A DNA stretch of 64,000 nucleotides from Alteromonas naphthalenivorans (lineage in GTDB: Bacteria; Pseudomonadota; Gammaproteobacteria; Enterobacterales; Alteromonadaceae): contig NC_015554.1 of assembly GCF_000213655.1 (NCBI RefSeq), positions 3,100,001 through 3,164,000 on the forward strand. Direction: 5' to 3'. Below are positions 43,691 to 57,017 of this stretch, one piece after another (position 1 is the first letter of the stretch; the number at the start of each line of letters is the position of its first letter). Position numbers and translations under genes: made by a program. Under the pieces are notes generated by a model that saw nothing but the letters and a program-made list of their open reading frames with translations, ran no database searches and was not told where the DNA came from.

Positions 43691-46279
43691 ATGACATCAC
43701 AGTTAAGCGCACTGCTTTCAAACATTACTCAGGATACTTCAGGGTCGAAATCGTCGGCAGCATCCGTGTTGAATAATTTATCCCAAGCTGCGGCGCTCGA
43801 TACCGCCGCAAAGGTAACGGTGGCGCGATTGCCTGAACAGATACTTGCTATTCAAACGCAAGGGCAACCGGCAACACAGGTTTCACTGTTGAAAAGCGCA
43901 GATTTATTGCCGCCACAGCGCCCTCAATTAACCTCTTTCAGCCAAGGTGGAGTAACTCAAGCTGCCCTTATTAGCACTGAAACAGGCATGAGTACCAGTC
44001 AAGTTACCGCGATGCAGCTTAAAACCCTTTCACTTTCTCTAGCGACAATGCTGGCGTCTATGCCGACACCACAACAAAGCATGCGTGTTGACGTGCAAGC
44101 AACCGTTACGCAATTAACGAGTAATCAACTGAGTCTAACGCTGGCAGATGGTCAGCCGTTAAATTTATCACTAAAGCCTGACGCCGCAGCGCAATTGAGC
44201 GCCGATATCAAAAACAATGGCAAGCTGGTTTCACTTTCACTTAATCAAGTGCCTGGTGATACTGGTAAATTGACTGTTTCAGTAACGTCAGCGAAACAAG
44301 CAAACTTAGCGAGTCAAGGTACTCAATCAGCAGCTTCCACGTTACAAGCCGCGCCTCTATCAGTGACCGACAGCAAAATTACGACTGTGCTCACCAATGC
44401 ATTGCGTTCCCAAGGTATCGCCTTCGGGCATGGTAACCCTGTTAACGGGAATGTGCCTGATGCCATCGCTAAGCTACTCCCTAATATTCAATCACAAAAT
44501 ACTTTGCAGCAAGTATCTATGCTCAGCCTTAAGGGCAATACGTTAACATCGTATTCCGCTGCCAGTCAGGCAGTATTGACGTTCCCCACATCCGATAGCG
44601 GTACTGTCATTCCAAGAGCTTCAGAGCAACTTACCACCAAACTTAGCGCTTTAGCTATTCCTGTGGGAGCAATAGTTGGAAAAGGGATTGGAAAAGGGAT
44701 TGAAAAAACGGCTGGAAATAGTTCCGCTTTGACTGAGACTACAGGAAAAACTTCGGCAAATGGTAGTGAAAATGTAGCTCAACGAGCAAAAACAGACAGT
44801 GCTAATCATGCTTCAAATTCGTCATCAATTACGTTGTCACCAGAATTCTCAACTGCGGTAGATAGCAAAGGTGCTTCGATACAAGGGACCGATGTTCACA
44901 AGGCTATTGTTACTTTATCTCGAGCATTACTTAGTCAGACGGGGTCCACTCAACAAGCGCTAACACAATTAACATCAATACTTAGCGGGACTGCAGAAGG
45001 CAGCGATAAAACCACTGCCGTATTAGGACAAATTGCAAAGCAAATTACAGGAATGAACAGCAACGCATTACCCAGTGCTAGACCATTAGTAACACCGCAG
45101 GTACCCAATGCAACTACCACACCTGCTTCACCTAACTCGAGCCACGAGACTAACGCTTTTACAAATGACAATACTGTTAGTTTAAAAACGGGCGCTGGAG
45201 ATATTAATACAGGTAACGTTGATACCAGTTTACGAAAAGGCATTTTTCAGCTAATAGCTTTGCTCGGTGGCTCGGGGAACAGCATTCGCGGTAATGTTAT
45301 ACAGAGCAATACCTCTCAAGGTACAGGCTCTCAGGGTACTGCTACTCAAGGTACTGCCACTCAAGGTAAAGATACGCTAGGTAATCACACTGGGGCAGCT
45401 TCAAATACGCCCACTACAAACGATAAAACTGCAAATCAAGTTACTGGTTCACAGGATATAGAGAAAAATAATGTAGAGGCAAAAACCTCAACGCCAAACA
45501 ACCAACAGAGCATGCAGGCGACTCAAAATAATACCGATTCATCTATAGCGTCGCGCATTTATGGTTTACTTAACGCTCCCGCTATCGCGGTAACGCCGTT
45601 ATCATTGACGTCCCCCATTGCCGCCTCTAATTTTGTACAAGGTTTAGTGGCATTGTTACAACTGTCTTTAGCGGGTAGAGCACTATCGAGACAGCCATCT
45701 CTCAAAGTACAAATTGATTCACCTGATAGCATTATAAGTAAAACAATAACGAATACCTCTGGTTCTGCCCCCTCTAGCCGCGTTGCGCAAGATGTTGCCA
45801 ATCTTGATAGTCGCACAAACTTACTGGCTAATTTAAAAACCTTATTAGCGAACCATCAACACAGCAAAGTGGCTCAAGCCGAAAACCGGGTTCAGGGGCA
45901 AGATCGTTTTTTCTATGCATTACCTTCTGTATCTCAACATTACGCACCGGCTGAACTTTTAGTGCAAAGAGAGCCAGATCGACAACACGGAAAAGAAGAC
46001 AAAGATGGCGAGAAACGTTTATGGAATGTCACAATGAAGCTAGATATCGGTGATGCGGGCCAACTCCTCGCTAAATCCAAGATAGACACCGATACCATTA
46101 CCATCGACCTCTATACTTCCAACGAAACCGTACTGACTCGTGTTGCTGATACCTTGCCGTATTTAGAACGACGATTGGCTGATTTAGGGCTGAATGTCGA
46201 GAAAATGAGTTTTCAGCGGGGTCATATTCCTGACACACTAAATAAACGCCCACATCAAATTTTTGAGACACGAGTATGA
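43691..46279 (+). CDS. FliK-like hook-length control domain protein
   Basis: 862 residues from ATG 43691; a GTG at 43616 is in frame, and neither has a strong ribosome binding site. The C-terminal about 90 residues (RLWNVTMKLDIGDAGQLLAK, TIDLYTSNETVLTRVADTLP, LGLNVEKMSFQRG) match the Flg_hook domain of FliK. The long N-terminal part is Ser/Thr/Gln-rich and low-complexity, as in FliK rulers, including repeats of the type TQGTATQG near residues 540-560. It precedes an FlhB C-terminal-like gene, overlapping it by 4 bases. Whether it acts in the flagellar system or another type III system is not known. Confidence 0.85.
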   Translation: MTSQLSALLSNITQDTSGSKSSAASVLNNLSQAAALDTAAKVTVARLPEQILAIQTQGQPATQVSLLKSADLLPPQRPQLTSFSQGGVTQAALISTETGMSTSQVTAMQLKTLSLSLATMLASMPTPQQSMRVDVQATVTQLTSNQLSLTLADGQPLNLSLKPDAAAQLSADIKNNGKLVSLSLNQVPGDTGKLTVSVTSAKQANLASQGTQSAASTLQAAPLSVTDSKITTVLTNALRSQGIAFGHGNPVNGNVPDAIAKLLPNIQSQNTLQQVSMLSLKGNTLTSYSAASQAVLTFPTSDSGTVIPRASEQLTTKLSALAIPVGAIVGKGIGKGIEKTAGNSSALTETTGKTSANGSENVAQRAKTDSANHASNSSSITLSPEFSTAVDSKGASIQGTDVHKAIVTLSRALLSQTGSTQQALTQLTSILSGTAEGSDKTTAVLGQIAKQITGMNSNALPSARPLVTPQVPNATTTPASPNSSHETNAFTNDNTVSLKTGAGDINTGNVDTSLRKGIFQLIALLGGSGNSIRGNVIQSNTSQGTGSQGTATQGTATQGKDTLGNHTGAASNTPTTNDKTANQVTGSQDIEKNNVEAKTSTPNNQQSMQATQNNTDSSIASRIYGLLNAPAIAVTPLSLTSPIAASNFVQGLVALLQLSLAGRALSRQPSLKVQIDSPDSIISKTITNTSGSAPSSRVAQDVANLDSRTNLLANLKTLLANHQHSKVAQAENRVQGQDRFFYALPSVSQHYAPAELLVQREPDRQHGKEDKDGEKRLWNVTMKLDIGDAGQLLAKSKIDTDTITIDLYTSNETVLTRVADTLPYLERRLADLGLNVEKMSFQRGHIPDTLNKRPHQIFETRV

Positions 46280-46587
46280 GTGAGAAAGCAAAGCGTGCGA
46301 TTGGGCTTAAGTATGATGGTGGCGATAAAAAAACAGCCCCAAAAGTTGTCGCAAAAGGCTACGGAGATCTTGCAGAAGCGATTATCGCCATGGCTGAAGA
46401 GTCTGGCATTCTTATTCATGAAGACCCCTATCTTAGCGAAGTGCTTAGCACCTTAGATTTAGGGCAAGATATACCCGAATCGTTGTATTTTGTTATCGCC
46501 GAACTGCTAGCATATTCCTATGTACTACAAGGAAAAATACCGCCTGGCTGGGAAGGTGTGGTTAAGCATATAAATTATGAGGTATAA
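46276..46587 (+). CDS. Stand-alone FlhB cytoplasmic-domain homologue (FlhX/FhlB-like)
   Basis: 103 residues matching the C-terminal cytoplasmic domain of FlhB/EscU (export-gate switch): AIGLKYDGGDKKTAPKVVAK, GYGDLAEAIIAMAEESGILI, HEDPYLSEVLSTLDLGQDIP, ESLYFVIAELLAYSYVLQGK. No membrane part and no NPTH self-cleavage site are present; the domain begins about where the cleaved fragment of FlhB begins. It overlaps the FliK-like gene by 4 bases, and FliK acts on this very FlhB domain, so the pair probably works together. A terminator follows. Confidence 0.9.
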   Translation: MSEKAKRAIGLKYDGGDKKTAPKVVAKGYGDLAEAIIAMAEESGILIHEDPYLSEVLSTLDLGQDIPESLYFVIAELLAYSYVLQGKIPPGWEGVVKHINYEV

Positions 46588-46590
46588 AAA

Positions 46591-46622
46591 GCGACTTTGA
46601 AATTATCAAAGTCGCTGCTTTT
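46591..46622. terminator. Intrinsic terminator after the FlhB-domain gene
   Basis: GCGACTTTGA (46591-46600) and TCAAAGTCGC (46606-46615) form a 10-bp perfect stem with loop AATTA, then TGCTTTT. A-run on the left lets it also serve the convergent natAB transcript. Confidence 0.85.
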
Positions 46623-46654
46623 CATCTTAAGTTATGTTGGGTTGATTTACCCTA

Positions 46655-47851
46655 CTATCTAAATAGTACTTTCTCTTTATTAAACCAGTACACACAAAAT
46701 GCAATGAGTGCGGCGGCGATGGCGACTGTAGAAGTAAATATGCCGAACAAGGCAAAATAATCCATAGTGCCTTTGAATAACTCTTTCATCGCTAATGCTA
46801 CATTGGTGAGTGGCACCCAAATCCAACCACCTTCTAATTTAACCCCCGGCATCATTGCAATTAACACAGGGAAAACTACTACCATAACAAGTGCCCCCAT
46901 ATAACTTTGGGCTTCTTTAAATGATCGAGCATAAATAGAAAGAGACAATAAGACCGCGGCAAATATTGCCACCACCGGAATTAGCATTAAAAAGATAAGC
47001 ACAAAATCAATGATGCCAATCATCGCCATCACCTCTGCTACAAATTCAATTGCCAACCCTTGAGACAAAACTATGCCCCATATGGCCATGGAAGATACGG
47101 TGATAAGTGCTGTAATTAGACCCGCGACACCGATGGTAAAGAATTTTCCCAATACCAGTTTATAACGCTCCATCGGCGATATTAATAGTGTCTCTAGCGT
47201 ACCCCGCTCTTTTTCACCCGCACCTAAGTCTGATGCTGGTGCCATAGCACCTTGTAGGCATAAAATGAAAATGAAATAAGGTAATAACCCGCCCAAGCGT
47301 TCACCCCATACTTCACGATCATCCGCTATGTTTTCTTTTTCAATGACAATAGGCGCGAGTAACGCTTGCTGCTGTGACTCATTCAGTCCTAAATTAGCAA
47401 AGGCCGTTTTTTGAAATTCATCAGTGTAAACATCGACAATTTCAGACACTCTTCCTAACACTTTATTTAAGCCTGCGTCATTTAAATACAATTGCAGCTT
47501 ATGCTGACCAGAAGTGAGAACCTCGTTGTTAAAGGTTTCTGGGATAACTAGAACAAAGTCTAGTGTTTCATCTTTAATGAGCTTGGCATAGTCAGCTTCA
47601 CCTTGGATATCCACCATCGTAAATTTGTCAGCTTCATTAGCGAATTGTTGCGACATCTCTGGCGCATATTGCTCGCCCACAATGGCATATTTCAATACAA
47701 CGTTTTCGGCCTTTTCAGCGGCGGAATTCATGAAAAACATGGCGACACCGAAAATTAATGGGAAAAGCAGTAAAGGCAACACAATCATGAAAATAATAGT
47801 TTTACGGTCGCGCAATAACTCTTTGAATTCTTTTTTAAAAATTAACCACAT
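46655..47851 (-). CDS. natB: ABC-2 type permease, NatB-like
   Basis: 398 residues. The N-terminal KEFKELLRDRKTIIFMIVLP and a membrane segment, a large extracytoplasmic loop (about 40-190), then five more hydrophobic segments, with ASDLGAGEKERGTLETLLIS, the ABC2 family signature. This matches NatB of the NatAB Na+ exporter, but substrates of this family are often wrongly inferred, so sodium export is tentative. It overlaps natA by 10 bases. Last gene of the pair. Confidence 0.82.
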   Translation of the reverse strand: MWLIFKKEFKELLRDRKTIIFMIVLPLLLFPLIFGVAMFFMNSAAEKAENVVLKYAIVGEQYAPEMSQQFANEADKFTMVDIQGEADYAKLIKDETLDFVLVIPETFNNEVLTSGQHKLQLYLNDAGLNKVLGRVSEIVDVYTDEFQKTAFANLGLNESQQQALLAPIVIEKENIADDREVWGERLGGLLPYFIFILCLQGAMAPASDLGAGEKERGTLETLLISPMERYKLVLGKFFTIGVAGLITALITVSSMAIWGIVLSQGLAIEFVAEVMAMIGIIDFVLIFLMLIPVVAIFAAVLLSLSIYARSFKEAQSYMGALVMVVVFPVLIAMMPGVKLEGGWIWVPLTNVALAMKELFKGTMDYFALFGIFTSTVAIAAALIAFCVYWFNKEKVLFR

Positions 47852-48642
47852 TGCCCCACCTCCGCTGTATTCATTTTTAAAGTGTGCAAAAAGCTTTTAT
47901 GCATTTGTCCGTCAGATAGCGCACTAAAAGCGGCAAGGGAATCGTTAAATACACTTTCGCCTTGATTGATCACCGTTACACGGTCGCAAAGCATTTGAAC
48001 TTCATCCAAATGATGGGTAGAAAAAATAACTGGCGTTCCTTTATCTTTAAGGCGCTGAATAAAGTCCATCACTGTTGAGGTGGCCATAATATCTAAGCCT
48101 GTAGTAGGCTCATCAAGCACAACTAAGGAAGGTTCATGAATAACAGCGCGGGCAATGGCTGTTTTTTGTTTCATACCAGATGAGAAGTTTTCTGCGCGTC
48201 TATCTAAAAAGCTCTGCATGTCGAGTAAGTCAGCCATTTCTTCAATACGTGCAGAAATTATCGATTTAGTAATGCCATGTAATTCGCCAAAATAAGCAAT
48301 ATTTTCTCGCCCAGTCAGTCTGCCATATAAACCAGTTGAGCTAGACAGAAACCCTATTTTTTTACGCGCAATTATTGGGTTGGCTAGCACGTCTTCACCA
48401 TCAATTACCACGGTGCCGCTATCTGGCTTAAGTGCGGTTGAAAGCATGCGTAATGTAGTGGTTTTTCCTGCTCCATTAGGGCCAAGCAAACCAAGCACTT
48501 CTCCTTGACCACATGAAAACGATACATCCTTCACTGATTGAAAGTAGCGCCCTTTTAATCGTGGATCCTTTTTCTCTTGCTCACTTAGCTTTTTGGGGTT
48601 CTCCACCTCAAAGCGTTTAGCAAGACTAGATATATCAATCAT
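47842..48642 (-). CDS. natA: ABC transporter ATP-binding protein, NatA-like
   Basis: 266 residues. Walker A GPNGAGKTT, signature FSSGMKQKTAIARAVI, Walker B LVVLDEPTTGLD and H-loop ISTHHLDE (FSTHHLDE) are intact. The N-terminal insert RFEVENPKKLSEQEKKDPRL before KGRYFQSVKDVSF is typical of NatA proteins. AAGGGAT precedes ATG 48642. With natB it forms a two-gene operon behind recA; between them the recA terminator at 48794 separates the transcripts. Confidence 0.85.
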   Translation of the reverse strand: MIDISSLAKRFEVENPKKLSEQEKKDPRLKGRYFQSVKDVSFSCGQGEVLGLLGPNGAGKTTTLRMLSTALKPDSGTVVIDGEDVLANPIIARKKIGFLSSSTGLYGRLTGRENIAYFGELHGITKSIISARIEEMADLLDMQSFLDRRAENFSSGMKQKTAIARAVIHEPSLVVLDEPTTGLDIMATSTVMDFIQRLKDKGTPVIFSTHHLDEVQMLCDRVTVINQGESVFNDSLAAFSALSDGQMHKSFLHTLKMNTAEVGQCG

Positions 48643-48789
48643 TATCCCTTCCCTTTTTTTATTATTTAAATCGAATGCTTACAGTACTAGTCTTTGCCTT
48701 TCTATTTTTATTACAGCTTTACTGTTTTTTTATTTTAATTCAATCCAAGATATAGAATTAAAGTGTTAAGAAGTATGTTTTTTGAACAC

Positions 48790-48818
48790 AAAAAAGCCCA
48801 CCATTTGGTGGGCTTTTA
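48790..48818. terminator. Intrinsic terminator after recA
   Basis: AAGCCCACC (48794-48802), loop ATTT, GGTGGGCTT (48807-48815). On the minus strand (recA direction) the stem is followed by a run of U from the left A-tract. Confidence 0.92.
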
Positions 48819-48856
48819 AATAACACAAATGCGCTATTTTATAGTCAGTTTAGTCG

Positions 48857-49894
48857 CTACTGCTGATCATCTTCTGCAGCAGGTGCTTCTTCTACTTTCA
48901 CTGTCTTAGGTAAAAGTAGCTCAGCGCGAATTTGTTTTTCAATCTCATCGGCAATAGCTGGGTTTTCTTTTAGGAACTTCATTACGTTCGCTTTACCCTG
49001 ACCGATACGATCACCTTTGTAGCTGTACCAAGCACCGGCCTTATCAACCAATTTCTGCTTAACACCTAAGTCGATAAGCTCAGCTTCTTTACTTATACCT
49101 TCGCCGTAGCGAATCATGAATTCAGCTTGCTTAAATGGCGGTGCTACTTTGTTTTTCACTACTTTAACGCGAGTTTCGTTACCTACTACCTCATCGCCTT
49201 CTTTGACCGCACCGATACGGCGGATATCTAAACGTACTGAAGAGTAGAACTTAAGTGCGTTACCACCAGTTGTTGTTTCTGGGCTTCCGAACATTACACC
49301 AATTTTCATACGAATTTGGTTAATGAAGATACACAAGGTATTTGAACGCTTGATGTTACCTGTGAGTTTACGCAATGCTTGCGACATTAATCGCGCTTGC
49401 AAACCAACGTGTGAGTCACCCATGTCACCTTCAATTTCCGCTTTTGGCGTAAGGGCAGCAACCGAGTCAACAATAACGACATCAACACCGCCAGAACGAA
49501 CCAGCATGTCACAAATTTCAAGCGCTTGTTCACCCGTATCAGGCTGAGAAACTAAAAGCTCATCGATGTTTACACCTAGCTTCGACGCGTAAATTGGATC
49601 AAGTGCGTGCTCAGCATCTACGAAGGCACAAGTTTTACCATTCTTTTGAGCCTCTGCAATTACCTGCAAGGTAAGTGTCGTTTTACCCGAGGCTTCAGGT
49701 CCGTAAATTTCTACCACACGACCACATGGCAAGCCGCCTATGCCCAAAGCAATATCAATGGTGAGTGAACCAGTAGAGATAGCCTCAATGTCCATCGCTT
49801 GGTTGTCGCCTAAACGCATAATAGCGCCTTTACCGAACTGCTTTTCAATTTGCCCAAGTGCGGCACTTAAAGCTTTAGATCTATTACTGTCCAC
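48857..49894 (-). CDS. recA: Recombinase RecA
   Basis: 345 residues. RecA forms filaments on single-stranded DNA, drives strand exchange and triggers LexA and UmuD self-cleavage. Walker [10 protein letters not shown] (65-73), [40 protein letters not shown] and the acidic C-terminus ([11 protein letters not shown]) are all present. Start GTG 49894 with AGAGGATA upstream. Promoter with LexA box at 50066-50093. No recX follows within the window; downstream lies a terminator and natAB. It links to the LexA-box umuDC at 9.7 kb. Confidence 0.98.
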   Translation of the reverse strand: MDSNRSKALSAALGQIEKQFGKGAIMRLGDNQAMDIEAISTGSLTIDIALGIGGLPCGRVVEIYGPEASGKTTLTLQVIAEAQKNGKTCAFVDAEHALDPIYASKLGVNIDELLVSQPDTGEQALEICDMLVRSGGVDVVIVDSVAALTPKAEIEGDMGDSHVGLQARLMSQALRKLTGNIKRSNTLCIFINQIRMKIGVMFGSPETTTGGNALKFYSSVRLDIRRIGAVKEGDEVVGNETRVKVVKNKVAPPFKQAEFMIRYGEGISKEAELIDLGVKQKLVDKAGAWYSYKGDRIGQGKANVMKFLKENPAIADEIEKQIRAELLLPKTVKVEEAPAAEDDQQ

Positions 49895-50065
49895 GTCAAT
49901 ATCCTCTAGGATTAGCGGTTAAATTCTTTAGTTGGTGATGTCTTTGTTGAAGCTGCCTTTGCTATTTATACTAACTATCTTTACTAACAGTATTATTCAT
50001 CCATACAGCTAGCATTCATTGCATCAACATTTGCTTACCGACACCTTACCAAGTGTTGCGTGCAT

Positions 50066-50093
50066 TCTATACTGTACAAGCATACAGTTTCAA
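50066..50093 (-). promoter_or_regulatory. recA promoter with LexA box
   Basis: On the minus strand TTGAAA (50093-50088), 16 bases, TATAGA (50071-50066). The LexA box AACTGTATGCTTGTACAGTA (complement of 50070-50089), matching CTGT-N8-ACAG, fills the space between -35 and -10. This gives classical LexA repression with a leader of about 165 bases. Confidence 0.92.
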
Positions 50094-50157
50094 CCTGAGT
50101 TTTCATTTTATTTTGCTTGTTGGGTTCTTATTAGTAGCATCTTAGATGATCGTCTGT

Positions 50158-50646
50158 TCAATCAGCCAACATCGCCAATAGATGGGTAATCGCAAATTCT
50201 ATTGCATGCAGACGAACAGTCTCGCGGTCTCCAGCAAAAACCTGCTTAATCGTTTCTGATTTAGCACCACAGATAAACCCAAACCAAACTGTACCCACAG
50301 GCTTTTCTTCGCTGCCGCCACCTGGGCCTGCAATTCCACTTACGGTTACCACAACATTCGCGTCGCTCTTGTACTTAACGCCCGCCGCCATTTCTCCAAC
50401 GGTCTGCATCGACACCGCACCATGCGCATTGAGGGTTTCTGGTTTCACACCTAGTTCACGCATTTTAGCGTCGTTTGAATACGTCACCCAACTTTGGTTA
50501 AACCAGTCTGAACTGCCAGCAATACTGGTAAAGGCGAACGCAACGCCGCCTCCGGTGCAAGACTCTGCGCTTGAAACCGTCCAGCTTTTACGGCGAAGCG
50601 CATTACCCAACGCGGTCACCATCTCTGTTGTATTGTCAGATACCAT
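50158..50646 (-). CDS. pncC: Nicotinamide-nucleotide amidase (CinA C-terminal domain)
   Basis: 162 residues, the single-domain CinA/PncC. It converts NMN to nicotinate mononucleotide in the pyridine nucleotide cycle. The active-site region is SSAESCTGGGVAFAFTSIAG, with SYSNDAKMRELGV-like TYSNDAKMRELGV and the VSGIAGPGGGSEEKPVGTVW motif. The gene is directly upstream of recA on the same strand, as ygaD-recA in E. coli. Divergent from mutS. Confidence 0.95.
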   Translation of the reverse strand: MVSDNTTEMVTALGNALRRKSWTVSSAESCTGGGVAFAFTSIAGSSDWFNQSWVTYSNDAKMRELGVKPETLNAHGAVSMQTVGEMAAGVKYKSDANVVVTVSGIAGPGGGSEEKPVGTVWFGFICGAKSETIKQVFAGDRETVRLHAIEFAITHLLAMLAD

Positions 50647-50934
50647 GAATGTCCTTTATTGCTATCAGCGCTATCATCAGCATCGGCCGTTGAAGCATTA
50701 ATTTGAAGCATTAAGCTGTGCCGATGTACTCATTGGTGAGAGCTACCACTTAACTAATGAGTTCAGGAAATGGTTGAAAATTCCATACTCGTATCAATAA
50801 TACACAGCAAATACGAAAAGCGATTATTTTAGCACTCCTGCTCTTTTAATCACTCTTCTGTTAATAATTCTTCTGTTAATATAACAAATTGAGTTATCGC
50901 AAGTAGCAGCAATAAAAAAAGCACGAGGCATTTT

Positions 50935-53586
50935 TTGGAATCACACACTCCTATGATGCGCCAGTATTTAACGATAAAGGCGCAGCACCCTAACATTCTT
51001 ATGTTTTACCGTATGGGCGACTTTTATGAGTTGTTTTTCGACGATGCCAAGAAAGCCGCAGAACTGCTTGATATATCATTAACCGCACGGGGCAAATCCG
51101 GTGGCGATCCTATTCCTATGGCTGGCGTTCCTTACCACGCGGTTGAAAGCTATTTAGCCCGGTTGGTGAAAATGGGCGAGTCGGTAGCGATTTGCGAACA
51201 AGTTGGCGACCCAGCTACAAGCAAAGGCCCTGTAGAGCGCCAAGTCCAGCGCATTGTTACCCCAGGTACGGTTACCGATGAAGCCTTATTAGAAGAACGC
51301 CGCGATAATGTACTAGCGGCAGTTTGCGGCCACAGTATGCATTACGGCGTGGCTACATTAGATGTAACCAGTGGCCGGTTTGTAGTGGTCGAGTGCGACA
51401 CTGACGATGCCTTGTTAGGTGAACTACAACGAATTAATCCTGCTGAACTACTCTATCCTGAAGGCTTTGAAAGCTTACCCTTGATTGAACAGCGTAAAGG
51501 CTTGCGTCGGCGGCCCGAGTGGGAATTCGATATCGATACCGCCACCGAACAATTAACCGCTCAGTTTCAAACGAAAGAACTGGCGGGGTTTGGGGTATCA
51601 GATTTAACCAAAGGCATTGGCGCCGCCGGTTGTGTGCTTCAATATGTGAAAGATACCCAGCGTACAGCCCTTCCCCATATTCGCCGTATTCAAAAAGAAC
51701 AGCAAGACAGCCGCGTACAATTAGATGCAGCTACCCGCAGAAATCTAGAGCTTACCCACAATTTAGCCGGCGGCATTGAAAATACCCTGTTTAGCGTGAT
51801 GGATACGACCACTACCGCCATGGGTAGCCGGTTACTACAACGCTATATTCACTCGCCTATTACCGATCAACACGAATTACATAACCGTCAAGATGCCATT
51901 GAAGCACTTATCGACAATGAGCCAGATGCTATTCGCGGTCATTTAAAAACGATTGGCGATATTGAACGCATAATGGCACGTTTGGCATTGCGTTCAGCAA
52001 GGCCTAGGGATTTCGCTAGACTTAAAAACGCGTTGAATACCCTACCCGACCTTCAAGAAGCGTTGGGGGCGTATAACGTTGCACAGCTAAATGAATTAAA
52101 ACAGGCCGTCAGTACTTACCCAGAACTACAAGCTTTATTAAATAACGCTATTATCGATAACCCGCCTGTGGTTATTCGCGATGGCGGGGTTATTGCTGAA
52201 GGCTTTAATAGCGAATTAGATGAGCTTCGAAAATTGTCTCAAGGTGCTACTGATTATCTTGACGCCATGGAGCAACGCGAACGTGAACGCACGGGCATTT
52301 CAACCCTAAAAGTAGGCTACAACCGGGTTCACGGTTTCTTTATCGAGATTAGCCGTGCCAATAGCGACAAAGCACCCGCCGAATATATTCGCAGGCAAAC
52401 GCTTAAAAATACTGAACGCTTTATCACCCCAGAACTTAAAGAGCACGAAGATAAAGTACTTACCAGTCAAGGTCGTGCTCTAGCCCTAGAAAAACAGCTT
52501 TATGAAGCACTTTTCGATGAAGTCGCGCCAAGCTTAAATGCGTTAATTGAAACCGCTGCGGCGCTGGCTAAACTCGACGTATTATGCTGTTTTGCCGAGC
52601 GCGCGTTAAGTCTGGATTGGTATCGGCCAACATTAAGTATGGAAAGTGCGCTGACCTACGAAGAAGGTCGGCATCCTGTGGTGGAACAGGTTATGAAAGA
52701 CCCGTTCATTGCTAACCCATTAACACTCAACGATAGCCAGCGCATGCTTATTATTACCGGCCCTAACATGGGCGGTAAATCAACCTACATGCGCCAAACC
52801 GCGTTAATTGCACTATTAGCGTATATTGGCAGCTATGTGCCCGCACAAAACGCCCATATTGGTAAAATTGATAGAATATTTACTCGTATTGGCGCTTCTG
52901 ACGATTTAGCATCTGGTCGCTCAACCTTCATGGTAGAGATGACGGAAACCGCCAACATTCTGCACAATGCCACCGAGCATTCGTTAGTTTTAATGGATGA
53001 GATTGGCCGCGGCACCAGTACTTACGATGGCTTGTCGCTCGCATGGGCATGCGCCAGCTATCTCGCCCAAAAGCTGAATGCTTATACCCTATTTGCAACC
53101 CATTATTTTGAGCTTACCGAGTTACCTGATACCGAGAAAAGTGTAGTTAATGTACATTTGGATGCGGTAGAGCACGACGACACCATCCGGTTTATGCATA
53201 GCGTACAAAATGGCGCGGCGAGTAAAAGCTTTGGTTTACAGGTTGCACAACTTGCAGGTGTACCTAAGCCGGTTATTAAAGCGGCGCAGCAAAAACTCGC
53301 TATTTTGGAAAACGCGCATCTTATTTCTGAAACTGAATCCAGTGCTGATGTTAAAACTGATAAATCATCTAACATTGGGGATGAAACTGGCAAGCAGCAC
53401 GATAGACGCGCCAACAAAAAAGCAGCGTCAACGGCGCATGGTTCCTTACAATCTCAGTCACAACTGTTGTTCCCAGATAAACCCCATCCGGTTGTAGAAG
53501 CATTGGAAAATTTATCCCCAGATGAACTTTCACCACGCCAAGCACTAGACCTTATTTACACGCTCAAGCGTTTAAGTCAGTCATAA
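50935..53586 (+). CDS. mutS: DNA mismatch repair protein MutS
   Basis: 883 residues. The mismatch-reading Phe-x-Glu is Phe30-Glu32 in [14 protein letters not shown]. The ATPase has Walker [10 protein letters not shown] near 609-617, [35 protein letters not shown] and [11 protein letters not shown]-terminal tetramer helix [20 protein letters not shown] is present; the linker before it (about 800-850) is longer than in E. coli and low-complexity. Start TTG 50935 with GAGG 8 bases upstream. Divergent from pncC. It begins mismatch repair with MutL. Confidence 0.97.
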   Translation: MESHTPMMRQYLTIKAQHPNILMFYRMGDFYELFFDDAKKAAELLDISLTARGKSGGDPIPMAGVPYHAVESYLARLVKMGESVAICEQVGDPATSKGPVERQVQRIVTPGTVTDEALLEERRDNVLAAVCGHSMHYGVATLDVTSGRFVVVECDTDDALLGELQRINPAELLYPEGFESLPLIEQRKGLRRRPEWEFDIDTATEQLTAQFQTKELAGFGVSDLTKGIGAAGCVLQYVKDTQRTALPHIRRIQKEQQDSRVQLDAATRRNLELTHNLAGGIENTLFSVMDTTTTAMGSRLLQRYIHSPITDQHELHNRQDAIEALIDNEPDAIRGHLKTIGDIERIMARLALRSARPRDFARLKNALNTLPDLQEALGAYNVAQLNELKQAVSTYPELQALLNNAIIDNPPVVIRDGGVIAEGFNSELDELRKLSQGATDYLDAMEQRERERTGISTLKVGYNRVHGFFIEISRANSDKAPAEYIRRQTLKNTERFITPELKEHEDKVLTSQGRALALEKQLYEALFDEVAPSLNALIETAAALAKLDVLCCFAERALSLDWYRPTLSMESALTYEEGRHPVVEQVMKDPFIANPLTLNDSQRMLIITGPNMGGKSTYMRQTALIALLAYIGSYVPAQNAHIGKIDRIFTRIGASDDLASGRSTFMVEMTETANILHNATEHSLVLMDEIGRGTSTYDGLSLAWACASYLAQKLNAYTLFATHYFELTELPDTEKSVVNVHLDAVEHDDTIRFMHSVQNGAASKSFGLQVAQLAGVPKPVIKAAQQKLAILENAHLISETESSADVKTDKSSNIGDETGKQHDRRANKKAASTAHGSLQSQSQLLFPDKPHPVVEALENLSPDELSPRQALDLIYTLKRLSQS

Positions 53587-53637
53587 AAAACAGCGCTTGC
53601 GGCGAAAGCCACGCTCAAATAGGTAAAAGAAGCGATT

Positions 53638-53681
53638 GTGTGGGCAAACAGATTGTTTGCTCACACTAACTTGCGTATACT
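53638..53681 (+). promoter_or_regulatory. pyrG promoter overlapped by a 13-bp dyad
   Basis: A near-perfect dyad, GTGTGGGCAAACA (53638-53650) and TGTTTGCTCACAC (53654-53666), with one mismatch and a 3-base centre, overlaps a candidate -35 TTGTTT (53653-53658). A 17-base spacer leads to -10 TATACT (53676-53681). The dyad may be an operator for pyrG; no T-run follows, so a terminator is unlikely. Confidence 0.6.
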
Positions 53682-53686
53682 ATTAA

Positions 53687-55396
<1,710 letters not shown>

Positions 55397-55447
55397 TTTC
55401 TAATAAGGGAACACTTGCTCCCGTTTGTGTTTCCAAACAATTGTTAA

Positions 55448-56749
<1,302 letters not shown>

Positions 56750-56795
56750 TAGCACGCGCTTATATTAAATAAGCGCTTATTACTTATCTAATTGA

Positions 56796-56845
56796 AAGCT
56801 GTGTTAAGGCCCATATTTTATGGTCTCTTAACGCAGCTTTTTTGT
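56796..56845 (+). terminator. Intrinsic terminator after eno
   Basis: AAAGCTGTGTTAAG (56796-56809) and CTTAACGCAGCTTT (56827-56840) pair with one mismatch around a 17-base loop; a T-run follows directly. Confidence 0.82.
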
Positions 56846-56950
56846 GTCTGCTTGAAGCCTTTTCCTAACACCCTTTCAATAATGCTCCTTCAATAACGTC
56901 CCTTTCAAAAAAGATGACAATAATTAAGGACTAGCGAGCTTAATTTAAGA

Positions 56951-56983
56951 CAAAAAAATACCCCAGCTCGTGCTGGGGTATTT
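56951..56983 (-). terminator. Intrinsic terminator after the TonB-dependent receptor
   Basis: AAATACCCCAGC (56956-56967), loop TCGT, GCTGGGGTATTT (56972-56983). On the minus strand the stem is followed by seven U, which assigns it to the receptor gene. Confidence 0.92.
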
Positions 56984-57017
56984 CAATTTTAGTGTTGTTA
57001 GCGAAGCTACACGCTAT

